DNA of 64,000 nucleotides, from the NCBI GenBank assembly GCA_900548005.1, contig URIZ01000005.1, positions 1 through 64,000 on the forward strand, written 5' to 3'. A program made the position numbers and the translations under genes. Of this stretch, positions 59,401-63,691 are shown in pieces. Each line of letters starts with the position of its first letter. The stretch's first letter is position 1. The notes below the pieces were generated by a model. It had not been told where the DNA came from. It did no database searches and was given only the letters and a program-made list of their open reading frames with translations. This stretch comes from an uncultured Eubacteriales bacterium (GTDB lineage Bacteria > Bacillota > Clostridia > Christensenellales > CAG-917).

Positions 59401-61729
59401 ACGCAGCGTTGTTTATCGCTCGGGCGAAGGTTTTGTCGTGGACGGTTTCCCGACGGCAGAACAGAACGGAACTGTGACGATAAGCGCGAATTATCAAGAA
59501 GTTGACAGAAAAAACAGAGCGATGTTCGACTCGTACGTCAACTTTGTGTACGGCGATGATGCAAACGGTTATCAAAAGGGCACTGTCGCAAATAAACTGT
59601 TCAAGACGCTCGTGTTCTCGATAAGCGGTGCTTGCGCACAAAACTACACCTTTAAGGTGACAAACGGCACCGATGCGTACAGTGGCACCGTGGGCAATGC
59701 AGATCAATCCGTCACGGTGTACGACTCTCGTGACGAGCAAAACAAGGATAAACGTCCATCGGGTGCAGGCACTATCTACATCGAGATTACTGTCAAGTCG
59801 TTCAAGGTGGAATACACCAACACGTCGCAGAGCTATGCAAACTCCGACAACACCTACAACACCGATTGGAAACCGGTTGAAGCCATCAAGACTCCTGATG
59901 GAACAACGGTCACGGTGCTCAACGGTTGGATGATGGATGAAAGCGGCAATCCGAAGACGTACAACAAGTATACGGTCATTCGCGGTCGCATGGGCAGCAC
60001 GCAATTGTCCGCTCAAGTGTCGGGCGAGAAGGGCATGGAGCACAACTACAACATGAGCAACCAGCCCATACTCACCATCGGCTATTTCGTGGACACGACC
60101 GATTTTGAAGTCGGCTCGATTGCAAGCCTTATGATCGCATCGTACTATTGGTATGCGTCGCAGCACGCCGATTCGACTGACTTTACGCCCATCGTTTCGG
60201 CACGCTCGGAGTGGGTGTCTATCGTGACCAACGATGTGTACGGCACGGGCGCGTTCGGCGAAAGCAACAAACCCGCAGACGCCGAAAACTGCAAGAGTTG
60301 GGATGAATACTTTGCGTATATCGAAGATACCAAAAAAGTGACCGTGTTCTTGAACGAATACGAGAACAATTCCTGGGGTTACTACGTGGTAGAGCAAGAC
60401 ACCACTCACAAGCCCGCATACACGTCATATAGGCAAACGGCGGACTTCACGGGCATCGTGAAACAGGCGGATATAGAGATTCTCAACAACTTCTTCACAA
60501 CGTACACGTATGGCGAAGACGGCACTGAAACCGCAACGCAACAAACGTGGGGCAATGGCGGCAAGTATATCACCAACTTCCTTAAACCGAGCGTCGGCAA
60601 CGTGCTGACGGCTCTCGGAAGTGTGTTTGTGTCAATGGGTGACGGATTCGGCGGCAAGTACAACGGCAACGGCTATGTCATCGAATATCTCAATATCTAC
60701 GGCTTTGGCGGCACAGAGCAAAACGTCGGAATGTTTGACAAGATCGGCAACGGCTCGGTGAGCGGCTTGCATCTTAGAAACGTCACAATCAGCGCAAACG
60801 GCGGCAACGTGGGCGGCATCGCAGGCGAGATTCTTGCAGACAAAGCAAGCAGCGACGTGACCAACGTGTCCTTCCACGGCTCTATCACCGTAAGCGGCAG
60901 CGGCAACGTCGGCGGACTTTTCGGCAAGAGCGCAAGAAATATCGATAAAGCGATTGTTCTCGGCTCTATCACTGCAAACGGCGGCAGTGTAGCAGGCGTT
61001 GTGGGCGTTGTGGGCGTTGTGGGCAGTTTGCCGGGTACGCTTTCAAAGGTTGTGTCGCTCATGCAAGTGGATGCATTCGGCACTGTCGCACCTATCGCAA
61101 ACGGCGGAACGGTCAACAGCTCGACATATCTTGCCAATGCGGTTTGGAGCAAGGACGGCAACGGAAAAATCGCCTATGCAGGCGGCAACGGCACGGCAAA
61201 GTCTTATGCGGAATTGATGGGCGGTTCGACAAGCGGATACGGCAAAGACAACAAGTATTATTACGCAGGCGAAACTCCCAACACAAAGGGCGATTATGAC
61301 GTGATAGACGATGTGCTGCTCTCAAAACTTGATGTGGATAACAACTCAAATCCGCGCCAAAGCATGAGACTTAGAGATATCGTTGACGTGTATTTGCTCA
61401 TGTATTCGCTCTCCGAAACAACGGCAAGCGGCGGTGATATCAACGGCGCAAGAACGTATACGATAAGCACAAAAAGCTGGCTTGTGGGTGAAAAACACGG
61501 CACAAGCAAGGCTGATGCAATCGTGATTGCAAACAAGCAAAACATTGCGCTTTTAAGACAACTTCGCTTTGCAACGTTTGTTTTGATGGTTGATTTGACA
61601 AGTTACGAAGCGCAATCGTTTGGCGGCGCGTTCTACGGAACAATCTATCAAAACGGATATTCTAACCCGTCGGAATGGTTGAGTGGCTCGTTTGCGGACG
61701 TAACAAAAGCAACGATTGTGAACGAATAA
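41486..61729 (+). CDS. Giant secreted GLUG/MBG-repeat protein (6,747 residues)
   Basis: The ATG at 41486 follows GGAGA by 8 bases. Residues 1-45 are a signal peptide (basic start, TLLAMLFVLVLAGTLSGAFG core). Order by base: a beta-rich domain (41670-42290), one InlB-type repeat (42290-42560), an Ig-like unit (42570-42800), GLUG array 1 (42840-45450), three or four MBG-like units (46050-47080), GLUG array 2 (47460-49560), array 3 (50290-52000), array 4 (52430-55700), eight or nine MBG-like units (56800-60060) and a short last GLUG region (60590-61200). I count about 60 GLUG motifs (GG-[ILVF]-[VIA]-G). Arrays 1-3 open with a header like WGSETNPYVI. No LPXTG, helix or other anchor ends the protein. 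Probably a large adhesin or matrix fibre; no enzyme domain seen. Confidence 0.9.
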   Translation: MKNTRTKQTPIQRAMKIVTSITLLAMLFVLVLAGTLSGAFGVEENLVQNGKIEGNVASAADVRPFQTIDLSGTFKNTTDTSININPDVAKRGGLYTTKENHLTNSKWETGNATTGGKWYIADNTNHSGSDYVCAWFVFDLGADYASRVYGDLNISLIGTYTNWNGGGVFAIESGNNLIELPTTTSDGDSTWYSRVRDGNFGVGAKYTKTDELKPKNDKKTEFPISLTHTVSGRYVRIHYATYDPSWNYNEHRLDNVKVTLSRTLAYYVDYDKNSTTATGTVVKSDKLEYFVNNTISNDVYIGNKYYFDHWNTKADNTGVNMAVGAATGTDTNSGFGKVVKGNLQAGITTTTLYAQWNSISFVFNRQTYSVYNGEVLQVLQGHSDYLSSTVSSNYTSTITYKTLSGTSLSSAPTTVGNYIATITVSKGSQTRGTVDLPFAVIEGDFGKLPSGTSGKWGSETNPYVISTTIHLENLSGIVNGAQIALNTIVGSDGGAVTADDVVATDNTYANCYFVVAANITVSSFARIANDSSHYFKGNFNGQNHIIGGLNCGLFGYVSGGGTFKDLTLQGSVTSNTSDYYGGLIGYATNITVSGVTNEMVLDTSNSYVGGLIGFCQNATIENCHNKANVSGIGNVGGIVGFTGDTKKVGFGSYITNCTNSGNIFATGNYVGGIVGWARDTYFTDVVNSGDIKTSGEIVGGISSRVCGGSVTNAQNSGNIEGTNNVGGITGHLSWATITNVSNSGKIIGNDYVGGLVGKGESNEAIDFLVKGTLSNTGCVGGINYVGGIAGYLENTTDKNVSIEWDATVNIANCTFGDSSGDGVRGTSYLGGAIGFLGENITISGSISVSGCDIDNENGGNYLVGGAIGYNAGTVSANISVTARVISRLYGKVNNISGAFAGGIVGYNAGTLSGELNRTSGDVLSVAFNDYVGGLVGYNSGAITGKMTHTSTNAMYENATVYGATKVGGLVGYTSSALNISNAQNTGNIVGSVSVGGLVGYADAKCTINASTNTGSVSGTNNVGGLVGYAKGIDLSGVSNSATINGYTNVGGLVGNIEGGAAITTSGNSGAVNGYKHLGGFVGYAKSSGNAFSIEGTSTAPLVNGGNVTSTIPSGSSSANNDGGVAGFVGYLDGDSNITISHCINNGVISGKQFNGIAGILGYVKHGANLIYINNCKNTASIEGGINTGGIGGRLSTNSSAVNSMVISHCYNSGEILTQDYSTGSTGNSGTTGGICGYFNATSTTAAERTAVISYCYNVGNVKIIKSTSGQAFAQNDSNKGFIGGIVGNAKSDASNPDTNGKVAIEYCYVDLTSGHSIVRYGTDMTTYINGTNLATVSATSYVIKKGTSITAGNSGSYLLYNEYATTFDYPLVDGTQTTWENILTQNINGFRLTTNVADGYYYASLKGVGGELLTPDNLEVAGTSPYTVNAKYYVDNANGNIFVGTTEIVVNQKTETYKAAPLTIDNPSLPSGYDFKINYFDTADYSGTSTESKTNAGTYYTETLVKIGDKVVGRLKDSTKGILTINKKALSMTWTPSALASPYTYNAQHQGITNVTISGFEGTESLAQQLTNTVFELNVTNLDGKTVCTITKNANENLFEIANSINVGLYGIKVELVNATNYTLTTETREWEIIQRELTFGNSWTDGKFANQIDRTTGDYKFIYNGNLQGLGGVNIYGSGTVNVSSLFNIEGEKAHKNAGTYTCIYTLKDTHNYTIAGHTNGIVEYKWTIAKNRLTVANVWSCDNVGDNPYGFIFNGENQGVTNIIVTVQPDTQGISHDIVDSSKVYSIENILNTQANFVKNQGTYSGEVTVVDTVNYMIGTTVSYVGEVKDAYKLADLKGVTKTDTVVTYNWKINRFDVGNAFANKKAWFGAGTDMVVANQNTENVNGTEFAYYYLQANEGDTPKVVVYQNDKYIKDNFVLYVQYTTITNKVETHSLVKLAYGTDYNVADLGTAGEKHVKDVSVTASGTGNFVGDAVKYYVVADSDFGGNVNQANWGSESNPYVIEHELQLLRLSQIVNGGVAWNSINGADGLVANTGAHAANRTYEGCYFVVKADITLLQSSGGIAGFEPIGSAAYQFKAAQFAKDTNLATVSIKYSFSDTAREYVGLFGYIDGTSIVGIDVVGVGAIKGNKYVGGIVGYANGGAIEHCTFRVSATEGYQEISGAGDYVGGIVGYANGTTIVQTTDVNKYGQLMQAKVVGASYVGGIAGEWIVTNSNQINADNTTLSYANDFSVVGSGSYVGGISGRLDASKCANDLLYSAIFTNGIAVTGSDNVMDVFGTSYVGALFGAFVGNGYHDTADGAKAKSIILVNNANAVRANVIAKGGGRVIGGLVGYAEKVGILFGDNYVNESMVVKLDDVDVTIAKTGVYVDAKGNTSFVGGIVGVLGENATIESVRQTFEGVTVSVGTYSVTNKTQLNGKDFVGGIAGYIANTAGTYFGASAGETNNIIGNSIQFFNEGAVSGENFVGGIIGGIGVVRYNNPDLKIEYSVSGDTLLNGLLDTNENEKINIAYAPLESDMYTQAPFGKIVNVANVTGSGNYVGGLFGYVGSKTRLALVNKQMSDDKANLDNPYAYLKEKDTFAVYNGDSGDLKNAKDTTIQGSRYVGGFVGFLNTGSHEFGYAVNKAKIVSTANDKAYVGGFVGYMVAGTIYGGMSVAYEQATAATNAYQGKEYVGGFVGYVVSATIRNSISTGFKFSETSVNKSGIIGNGLSFTIEGSWTIYIADNVTEKSVSGNTTKGRYLVVDSRIAIADNTAPKLARMAQMVGFNNVGGIETKFNFDVNVPPMENKIYQNKQLVFYDVSGNDHVSGNTFEIFENRNNVLTMQLSMAQADSMIVTLRAVEFSNIPDCKDSNKYNSNAQQGYKKPSASDLYSADVIHSTYNSDGKVIGVWANLYFTANGKSVVVGAYQRDGQIPTADNKEDAGYIESFEPGSAESPYIINTQEEWNEFAHSVYSGKKYVTTSGARQYVRLTKDIVINANGHVGTDNNSLDFTNNGGYNFAGDFSQDNANSSFQGEFDGNGHTITVKFAMNQANRASVFPNASGAVFRNLTIAGKIQSASQANGANDVYKTAGYDVAGFVGKAFGSLEFYNCKNEAAIIGLRNVAGIVGYYNSSNASITMTACVNTGNITSLQGTYTEGGFKDRYSYNDNIGESGVGVNNVGFTFGTGGIIGAYTGSITIESCRNTGEIIGGHNVGGIIGLHDGVSGNIATLTIKNCANTGHVLVNSGYWGADEGGLNGSKTEGVRQGIFGYAGGIVGLTGRYSILKMYASYNTGEVVAYSNIAGGLVGAVGPLYQPKGEKNKVLTGGRSSIVYCYNTGEVKVGGTFPKYTQTYDLFGREFYGGSIGGGFVGIVGDIQISQSYNAGNVWQFGIIAYGGSWQVRAGGIVGQSQPTQGGYVLFDNLYNVGTIYVRSIDDWISGTNWHLYSDARYGSAISPYCDTEKDADRIYATQCYSINNCVSSHIPQYIEATVKNNNYSYYKGFKNESSISWINSEGYDEYYRNAGVIFGWGSSKPKLVQTGLVYDTYDSLTGAMSDNGSALYMTGDNFAFSQSTSALTEDFTAINATYNSTLPIIDSPKNDGTTSHTVTYKDVSGLSWTAYPDSWLYVYGCLPQLSLFALDTQNGLSMRSVGYGKDIYGEFNKEPIDAGKKEYPYIIKDGIDLLGMQALVDSGYTFDGKYIEFANATNNLDKTITRVINMPTSSLRQDVGTTNDFMSSSTIGGNYEQKGKSYHLYTFGALCNQARNKNATFVGTDFSNWKDSNHFYSQSDGKLIGGATFATVNFLPIGRYGTDKVFKGSISGKQADGTNTEVANLRILTSGTDHAFAGLFARAESAEISYITVSGDMRAYATNADGHSAVGGIVADSSGDTIIDHCNAGSGSGSAARELKVFAYGKKSVYEYNNVKDLHTYAGGIVGVATTSFYKNKAHVYKSGTASIIRNCEVVNATVMSVKNNIGGIVGYVDGQAGAKGMNNKLEITGNTVTKAELTAIASDSTISDVGTKVGGILGYSDQYVAVIVSGCTVGTNSATKSVTIKGENAIGGIVGALPSNINEIKDCSVLQSTFIERGKWGVVENVKDASGDSFNGYGTAIGGIIGYAAFDTTDNTGMSVTTTISGNIVFNGNIIIAQPTNKSTGSNANNSQDGVVRNVGGVFGDMTSGASFATGANIKVNGTITVADTINEVRNIGGVAGRTKDVAFSGIFEVGVNIVVPKAYNVGGFIGSNSGIVNVLSDNTTIRIGAHLSGAHDVGGFVGNNRSGAILMLGANIYRSTRYEDPLSINVLDSAQISALNDNVGGIVGGNDDGATLTIVKGDIQNAGHIGVRKNADGSDTVSDAVGGIVGSNKGTLATGGGIGAYKALTINNSGTVIGRNYVGGVFGLLHGGSVAGTFTNIGDVTGEYFVGGSIGYVSYAATITALGNEDTKFENGAIAGYTASGDALTAGDTAAQGVGTVKGKAYVGGSIGIMLGKIVGNANAKVVFTSSGIVDASDVAGYLGGSIGVIAGQVDYAQFISTGELTGINAITAVGGSVGFIGAPTPLLTSSNCNEEYAIDLGGALFNRVHIKNSHFESNGASLVLTGTRVNEAKYNGNVQRQDYEWGGVGGAIGIIAGVANGFDGGVNWANNTYYAQGSVTAPGVYNVGGIVGFIRANNITINNMLAYDIDVTGGSNVGGIIGFTEGEKTVIANAFAISTSDSTGKYTAEYTTPDGTKVAGLAGGIIGKAADDTDASTSYWVKGYKNADLAGTNVNDLKNTLGRYTAITETIGQTTIIFTKELIGGTDVAEPVYPTPYEYLSAYYGENDKHTVNGKTLTIADTFEYDETTQVTTYKPWDWYFTEYYKNVSTDSTVVKTQDGTWVYAKNTWAQYSTGTSQTGWYFVYANDAAGDEGNVGTVNAKHTATSSTQGGYTIVDRDFWKRIANAYTASEKEKGLNDPSNANYKLNSDIVLNADVYGNKAPLVNNLYATATAATKSGYYLYIASSGESRPTAKSDGDKFYIQINTVDVDNAKESAKLAKNVAVYYRSIAMGSALTYNGYNRYAPISLQKDIKSEPSITDGKVDLDKKNTYAYTTELVEPQTVAKTVGTYKSNVFVYYYDDTGTAYNVGGINQGAWKIKQRTLTFNATSVNNKVYGDKDIESKVTIQNVAPNDRDAITFVLSIKGVDTPITISDLKAGKSYLAKDYQGIEITLVTASQDGALSGADANFIAETITDKSTYKIEFNIKFTNAKKYEISTSLADGLSKTNYVMSNSNQNVEVKKRGIDVKIDSDNKSAFFDGKYTHGTTWTFSNIADEAFGDTWQSVLKAFSPLFVADIEKEGGGYNPYTSDLVGKNSLTYNKVTLQYDGLSTGRITFTGAGDVGNYYLRFSDYGQNDVNNTSNYYIKLTDGESESYAVSKNMLNITWSRTNNGTHVYDKSTIGTITASVVADHGIENLKSFVETYFTREWGRTKGETDIIVTSSNNTTATITFKTLVNAGTYTAKLTVNKQTHQDKINCSYTFKNGTTFSYEIEKRTLLVSFDYAGEKGNKATGYIYTTRHQGLNGIKVDNLITGQNGDTVGISIVVAGENVVYQYNTQSQDVSYSGTGVKTVSNISTIDVGKYHVTATLSSNANYQLSPTTDSWEIKKYSISLSGLTSSSKIYDGIPFKPTVYINNNATTNGEVPYEDDLITVNYKATSDKFGNGFVNKGEYTVSIGKGDITAKRKNTGSDTTLNYDVTANQSAQFIITARPITVKWNPTPTQAFIYNGQMQGITLASAEGGGQVKLKSCDVSSAQITGYAGKDVIHLTLGGGKVHVNDTPFVMTAAITGVTGTNSDDSNSVAENYELIVDTAENDGTYNIVAASLSLKYTSGGVSKEYDATVSANVSALKFEVVSNTSAKLEQSSFTITGVYLDKHVGNKKTVKVTVKCNDTSGDFAYVGADKFEIAEVGSITPKELNVKLDKLRSGKATRVYNYDNTTYGGAGATYASGTSARSVVYRSGEGFVVDGFPTAEQNGTVTISANYQEVDRKNRAMFDSYVNFVYGDDANGYQKGTVANKLFKTLVFSISGACAQNYTFKVTNGTDAYSGTVGNADQSVTVYDSRDEQNKDKRPSGAGTIYIEITVKSFKVEYTNTSQSYANSDNTYNTDWKPVEAIKTPDGTTVTVLNGWMMDESGNPKTYNKYTVIRGRMGSTQLSAQVSGEKGMEHNYNMSNQPILTIGYFVDTTDFEVGSIASLMIASYYWYASQHADSTDFTPIVSARSEWVSIVTNDVYGTGAFGESNKPADAENCKSWDEYFAYIEDTKKVTVFLNEYENNSWGYYVVEQDTTHKPAYTSYRQTADFTGIVKQADIEILNNFFTTYTYGEDGTETATQQTWGNGGKYITNFLKPSVGNVLTALGSVFVSMGDGFGGKYNGNGYVIEYLNIYGFGGTEQNVGMFDKIGNGSVSGLHLRNVTISANGGNVGGIAGEILADKASSDVTNVSFHGSITVSGSGNVGGLFGKSARNIDKAIVLGSITANGGSVAGVVGVVGVVGSLPGTLSKVVSLMQVDAFGTVAPIANGGTVNSSTYLANAVWSKDGNGKIAYAGGNGTAKSYAELMGGSTSGYGKDNKYYYAGETPNTKGDYDVIDDVLLSKLDVDNNSNPRQSMRLRDIVDVYLLMYSLSETTASGGDINGARTYTISTKSWLVGEKHGTSKADAIVIANKQNIALLRQLRFATFVLMVDLTSYEAQSFGGAFYGTIYQNGYSNPSEWLSGSFADVTKATIVNE
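49304..49532 (+). repeat. Three identical 22-bp in-frame repeats inside the giant gene
   Basis: The sequence beginning TACGTGGGCGGTTTTGTG occurs identically (22 bases) at 49304, 49403 and 49511. It encodes YVGGFVG. Spacings are 99 and 108 bases, both multiples of three. Confidence 0.85.
60995..61023 (+). repeat. Nine-base tandem repeat inside the giant gene
   Basis: The unit GGCGTTGTG is repeated three times in a row and encodes VVG-VVG-VVG. Gain or loss of a unit would keep the frame. Confidence 0.8.
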
Positions 61730-61854
61730 AAAAAGAAAAATAAACAAATTGTGCGAAAAATCAAATAAAACCGCTCGCTGTATTGTATATATTTATATTA
61801 TATTATAATATAACCGAATACGGCGCGCGGCGCACGCAATACAAAGGTAAGGAT

Positions 61855-62850
61855 ATGGACGCTTCTCGCAAAAGCATTTTGAAATTGGTGTTTGGCATCG
61901 CCATCCCCATTCTCATCATGATTGTCACCATGGTTATGGTCGGCATGTCTTTTGCGTGGTTTACTGATGCGGACAAGGTGACGATCGAGTCTATCACCAT
62001 GTCCACGGCAGAAGCGTACAGAATCTCGTTTGCAAGACAAAACGAGCTTTGCAACAATCTCGAATACATGGGGCAGACCGCGCTCACCAAGGACGGCTAT
62101 CTCATGTCCAAGGCAAAAGCCGGCGAAAACACGCTTTTGCAAAACGACAGGGCATACTATTTTGTCAACGCGGTGTCGCTTGACACGCTCGGCAAAAAGG
62201 TGGATTTCCGCATGTCGTTTGACGGCGCAAAGATCTATCAGGTGCAAAAGGACGCAAACGGCAAGCCTATTGTAACCCCCAAAAAGACTTATGGCGAGGC
62301 GGAAGGCAACAGCTCGATTGCCGAGATACCGTATGCATTCACTTGGTTTTTCACTCCGCGCGGCAGCAGAACAAGCGGCAATCACACAGTTGACACCGAC
62401 AAAAAAGTGCATGTCGAACATCTCGATCCCAAGGACAGCGACGTTTGGTACACTCCGTACGGCAAACTCGAGTTCGAAGACGGCAAGGTGGCAAAAGTCA
62501 ACGGCTCGGAAATAGGCTCAGAGTACAGTATAAAGGAAGTGGACGGCACGGATATCGTAGAGTTCCAAACGCAAGGCGCATCGCTCGGCACGGGCAGCAC
62601 CGACACGTCGCAACTTTTTGATTTCTACGTGGTGTTTGCGCCCGAAAAACTGTTCTGGATGCAATATTTCGCAAAAGATTGCGACACCACCAAGGTTTCC
62701 GACTTGTACGGCGAAAACGTCAACAAGGCAACCGGTGGGCGCATCGATCAAATGTACTATGCAAGCATGGGATATTCGGGCTGCACGTTTGAATTCTCGG
62801 CAATCATCAACGTCATCAAACTCAACGAAACAACGGATCTAAACGGATAA
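61855..62850 (+). CDS. Secreted protein with SipW/TasA-like N terminus, 1
   Basis: 331 residues from the ATG at 61855, behind AAAGGTAAGGA. A basic start and a long hydrophobic segment (about residues 10-33) end in GMSFAWFTDADKV, which resembles the SipW-dependent signal peptide pattern (hydrophobic core, then A-x-F-[ST]-D) of TasA and camelysin. The rest is a beta-rich domain without a family I can name; it contains an acidic middle and ends VIKLNETTDLNG. In Bacillus such proteins are cleaved by SipW and form matrix fibres. It lies 125 bases after the giant gene with no clear terminator between them, and the next gene starts 1 base after its stop. Confidence 0.7.
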   Translation: MDASRKSILKLVFGIAIPILIMIVTMVMVGMSFAWFTDADKVTIESITMSTAEAYRISFARQNELCNNLEYMGQTALTKDGYLMSKAKAGENTLLQNDRAYYFVNAVSLDTLGKKVDFRMSFDGAKIYQVQKDANGKPIVTPKKTYGEAEGNSSIAEIPYAFTWFFTPRGSRTSGNHTVDTDKKVHVEHLDPKDSDVWYTPYGKLEFEDGKVAKVNGSEIGSEYSIKEVDGTDIVEFQTQGASLGTGSTDTSQLFDFYVVFAPEKLFWMQYFAKDCDTTKVSDLYGENVNKATGGRIDQMYYASMGYSGCTFEFSAIINVIKLNETTDLNG

Positions 62851-62851
62851 A

Positions 62852-63682
62852 ATGAACAAAACAAAGCGCACACTCATCATATCGTCAATTGTTATGGCAC
62901 TGGCTTTCATCGTTACGGTGGTCAGCGTAACAGCCGCATGGTTTTCAAACGTCTCAAGCTCCAAGCAAGACGGTTTTATCATTGGCTCGACGACTTTGAA
63001 AGAGTCCGCAACGATATCCATTGACACCAATGTGGGCGGATCGAGTGACGTGAGCATTTGGCCTGCGGTGGTGAAAAAGGGGCACCTTGCACAAGGCAAT
63101 ACCGCGCCTACTGGCAAGGCTCTCAAAACAAGCACGGCAATCGTTCCCACCAAGGCAAAGACCGCCGTTGTGTACTTCCCGATCAACTTTGTCGGCGCGC
63201 CCGACGTCGATGATAAACGTGAGGAAATCGACGGCAGAAAGTCGCTGCAAGTCAACTTGAATTTTGCGTCCACCGAGGCAAATCTCATCAAGACGGAGCA
63301 GGACGGCAAACAAGTCGTGACCGGCACGAACAAGGACGTCAAAGGGGCTTTCAACGTGGAGCTCGATATGGTGTCCGTTGTCAAAAACGGCGACGCATAC
63401 ACCATTACGCCTATCGATATGACGGGTGTAGATCCAAAAAAACTTTCGGGCACGGACAAGATTTATTGCAATCAACCGTCTCTTACAAACGGCGAGCCGG
63501 GGTATGACTTGTACCTTCTCGTGATGCCCGGTGAAACCTATTACGTGCGCGCCACGATATATTTCAATCAAGTGGACGAAGAAGTGGATGTGGAATTGTT
63601 GTACACAAGCGTGTTCTTCAATTTCGTCTTGAAAATGGACGTGGACAAGACCGTCAGGGACTTGCCCGTAGCAACGGCATAA
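62852..63682 (+). CDS. Secreted protein with SipW/TasA-like N terminus, 2
   Basis: 276 residues. The N terminus (about residues 9-30 hydrophobic) ends in SVTAAWFSNVSSSKQDGFIIGSTTL, the closest of the three to the SipW-type pattern (AWFSN, then a G-F-x-I-G strand as in TasA-like proteins). The remainder is beta-rich, with no cysteine except one late in the chain. It starts 1 base after the upstream stop codon without its own clear ribosome site, so translation is probably coupled. Function inferred from the pattern only: extracellular matrix or surface fibre subunit. Confidence 0.7.
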   Translation: MNKTKRTLIISSIVMALAFIVTVVSVTAAWFSNVSSSKQDGFIIGSTTLKESATISIDTNVGGSSDVSIWPAVVKKGHLAQGNTAPTGKALKTSTAIVPTKAKTAVVYFPINFVGAPDVDDKREEIDGRKSLQVNLNFASTEANLIKTEQDGKQVVTGTNKDVKGAFNVELDMVSVVKNGDAYTITPIDMTGVDPKKLSGTDKIYCNQPSLTNGEPGYDLYLLVMPGETYYVRATIYFNQVDEEVDVELLYTSVFFNFVLKMDVDKTVRDLPVATA

Positions 63683-63691
63683 GGAGAGGAA

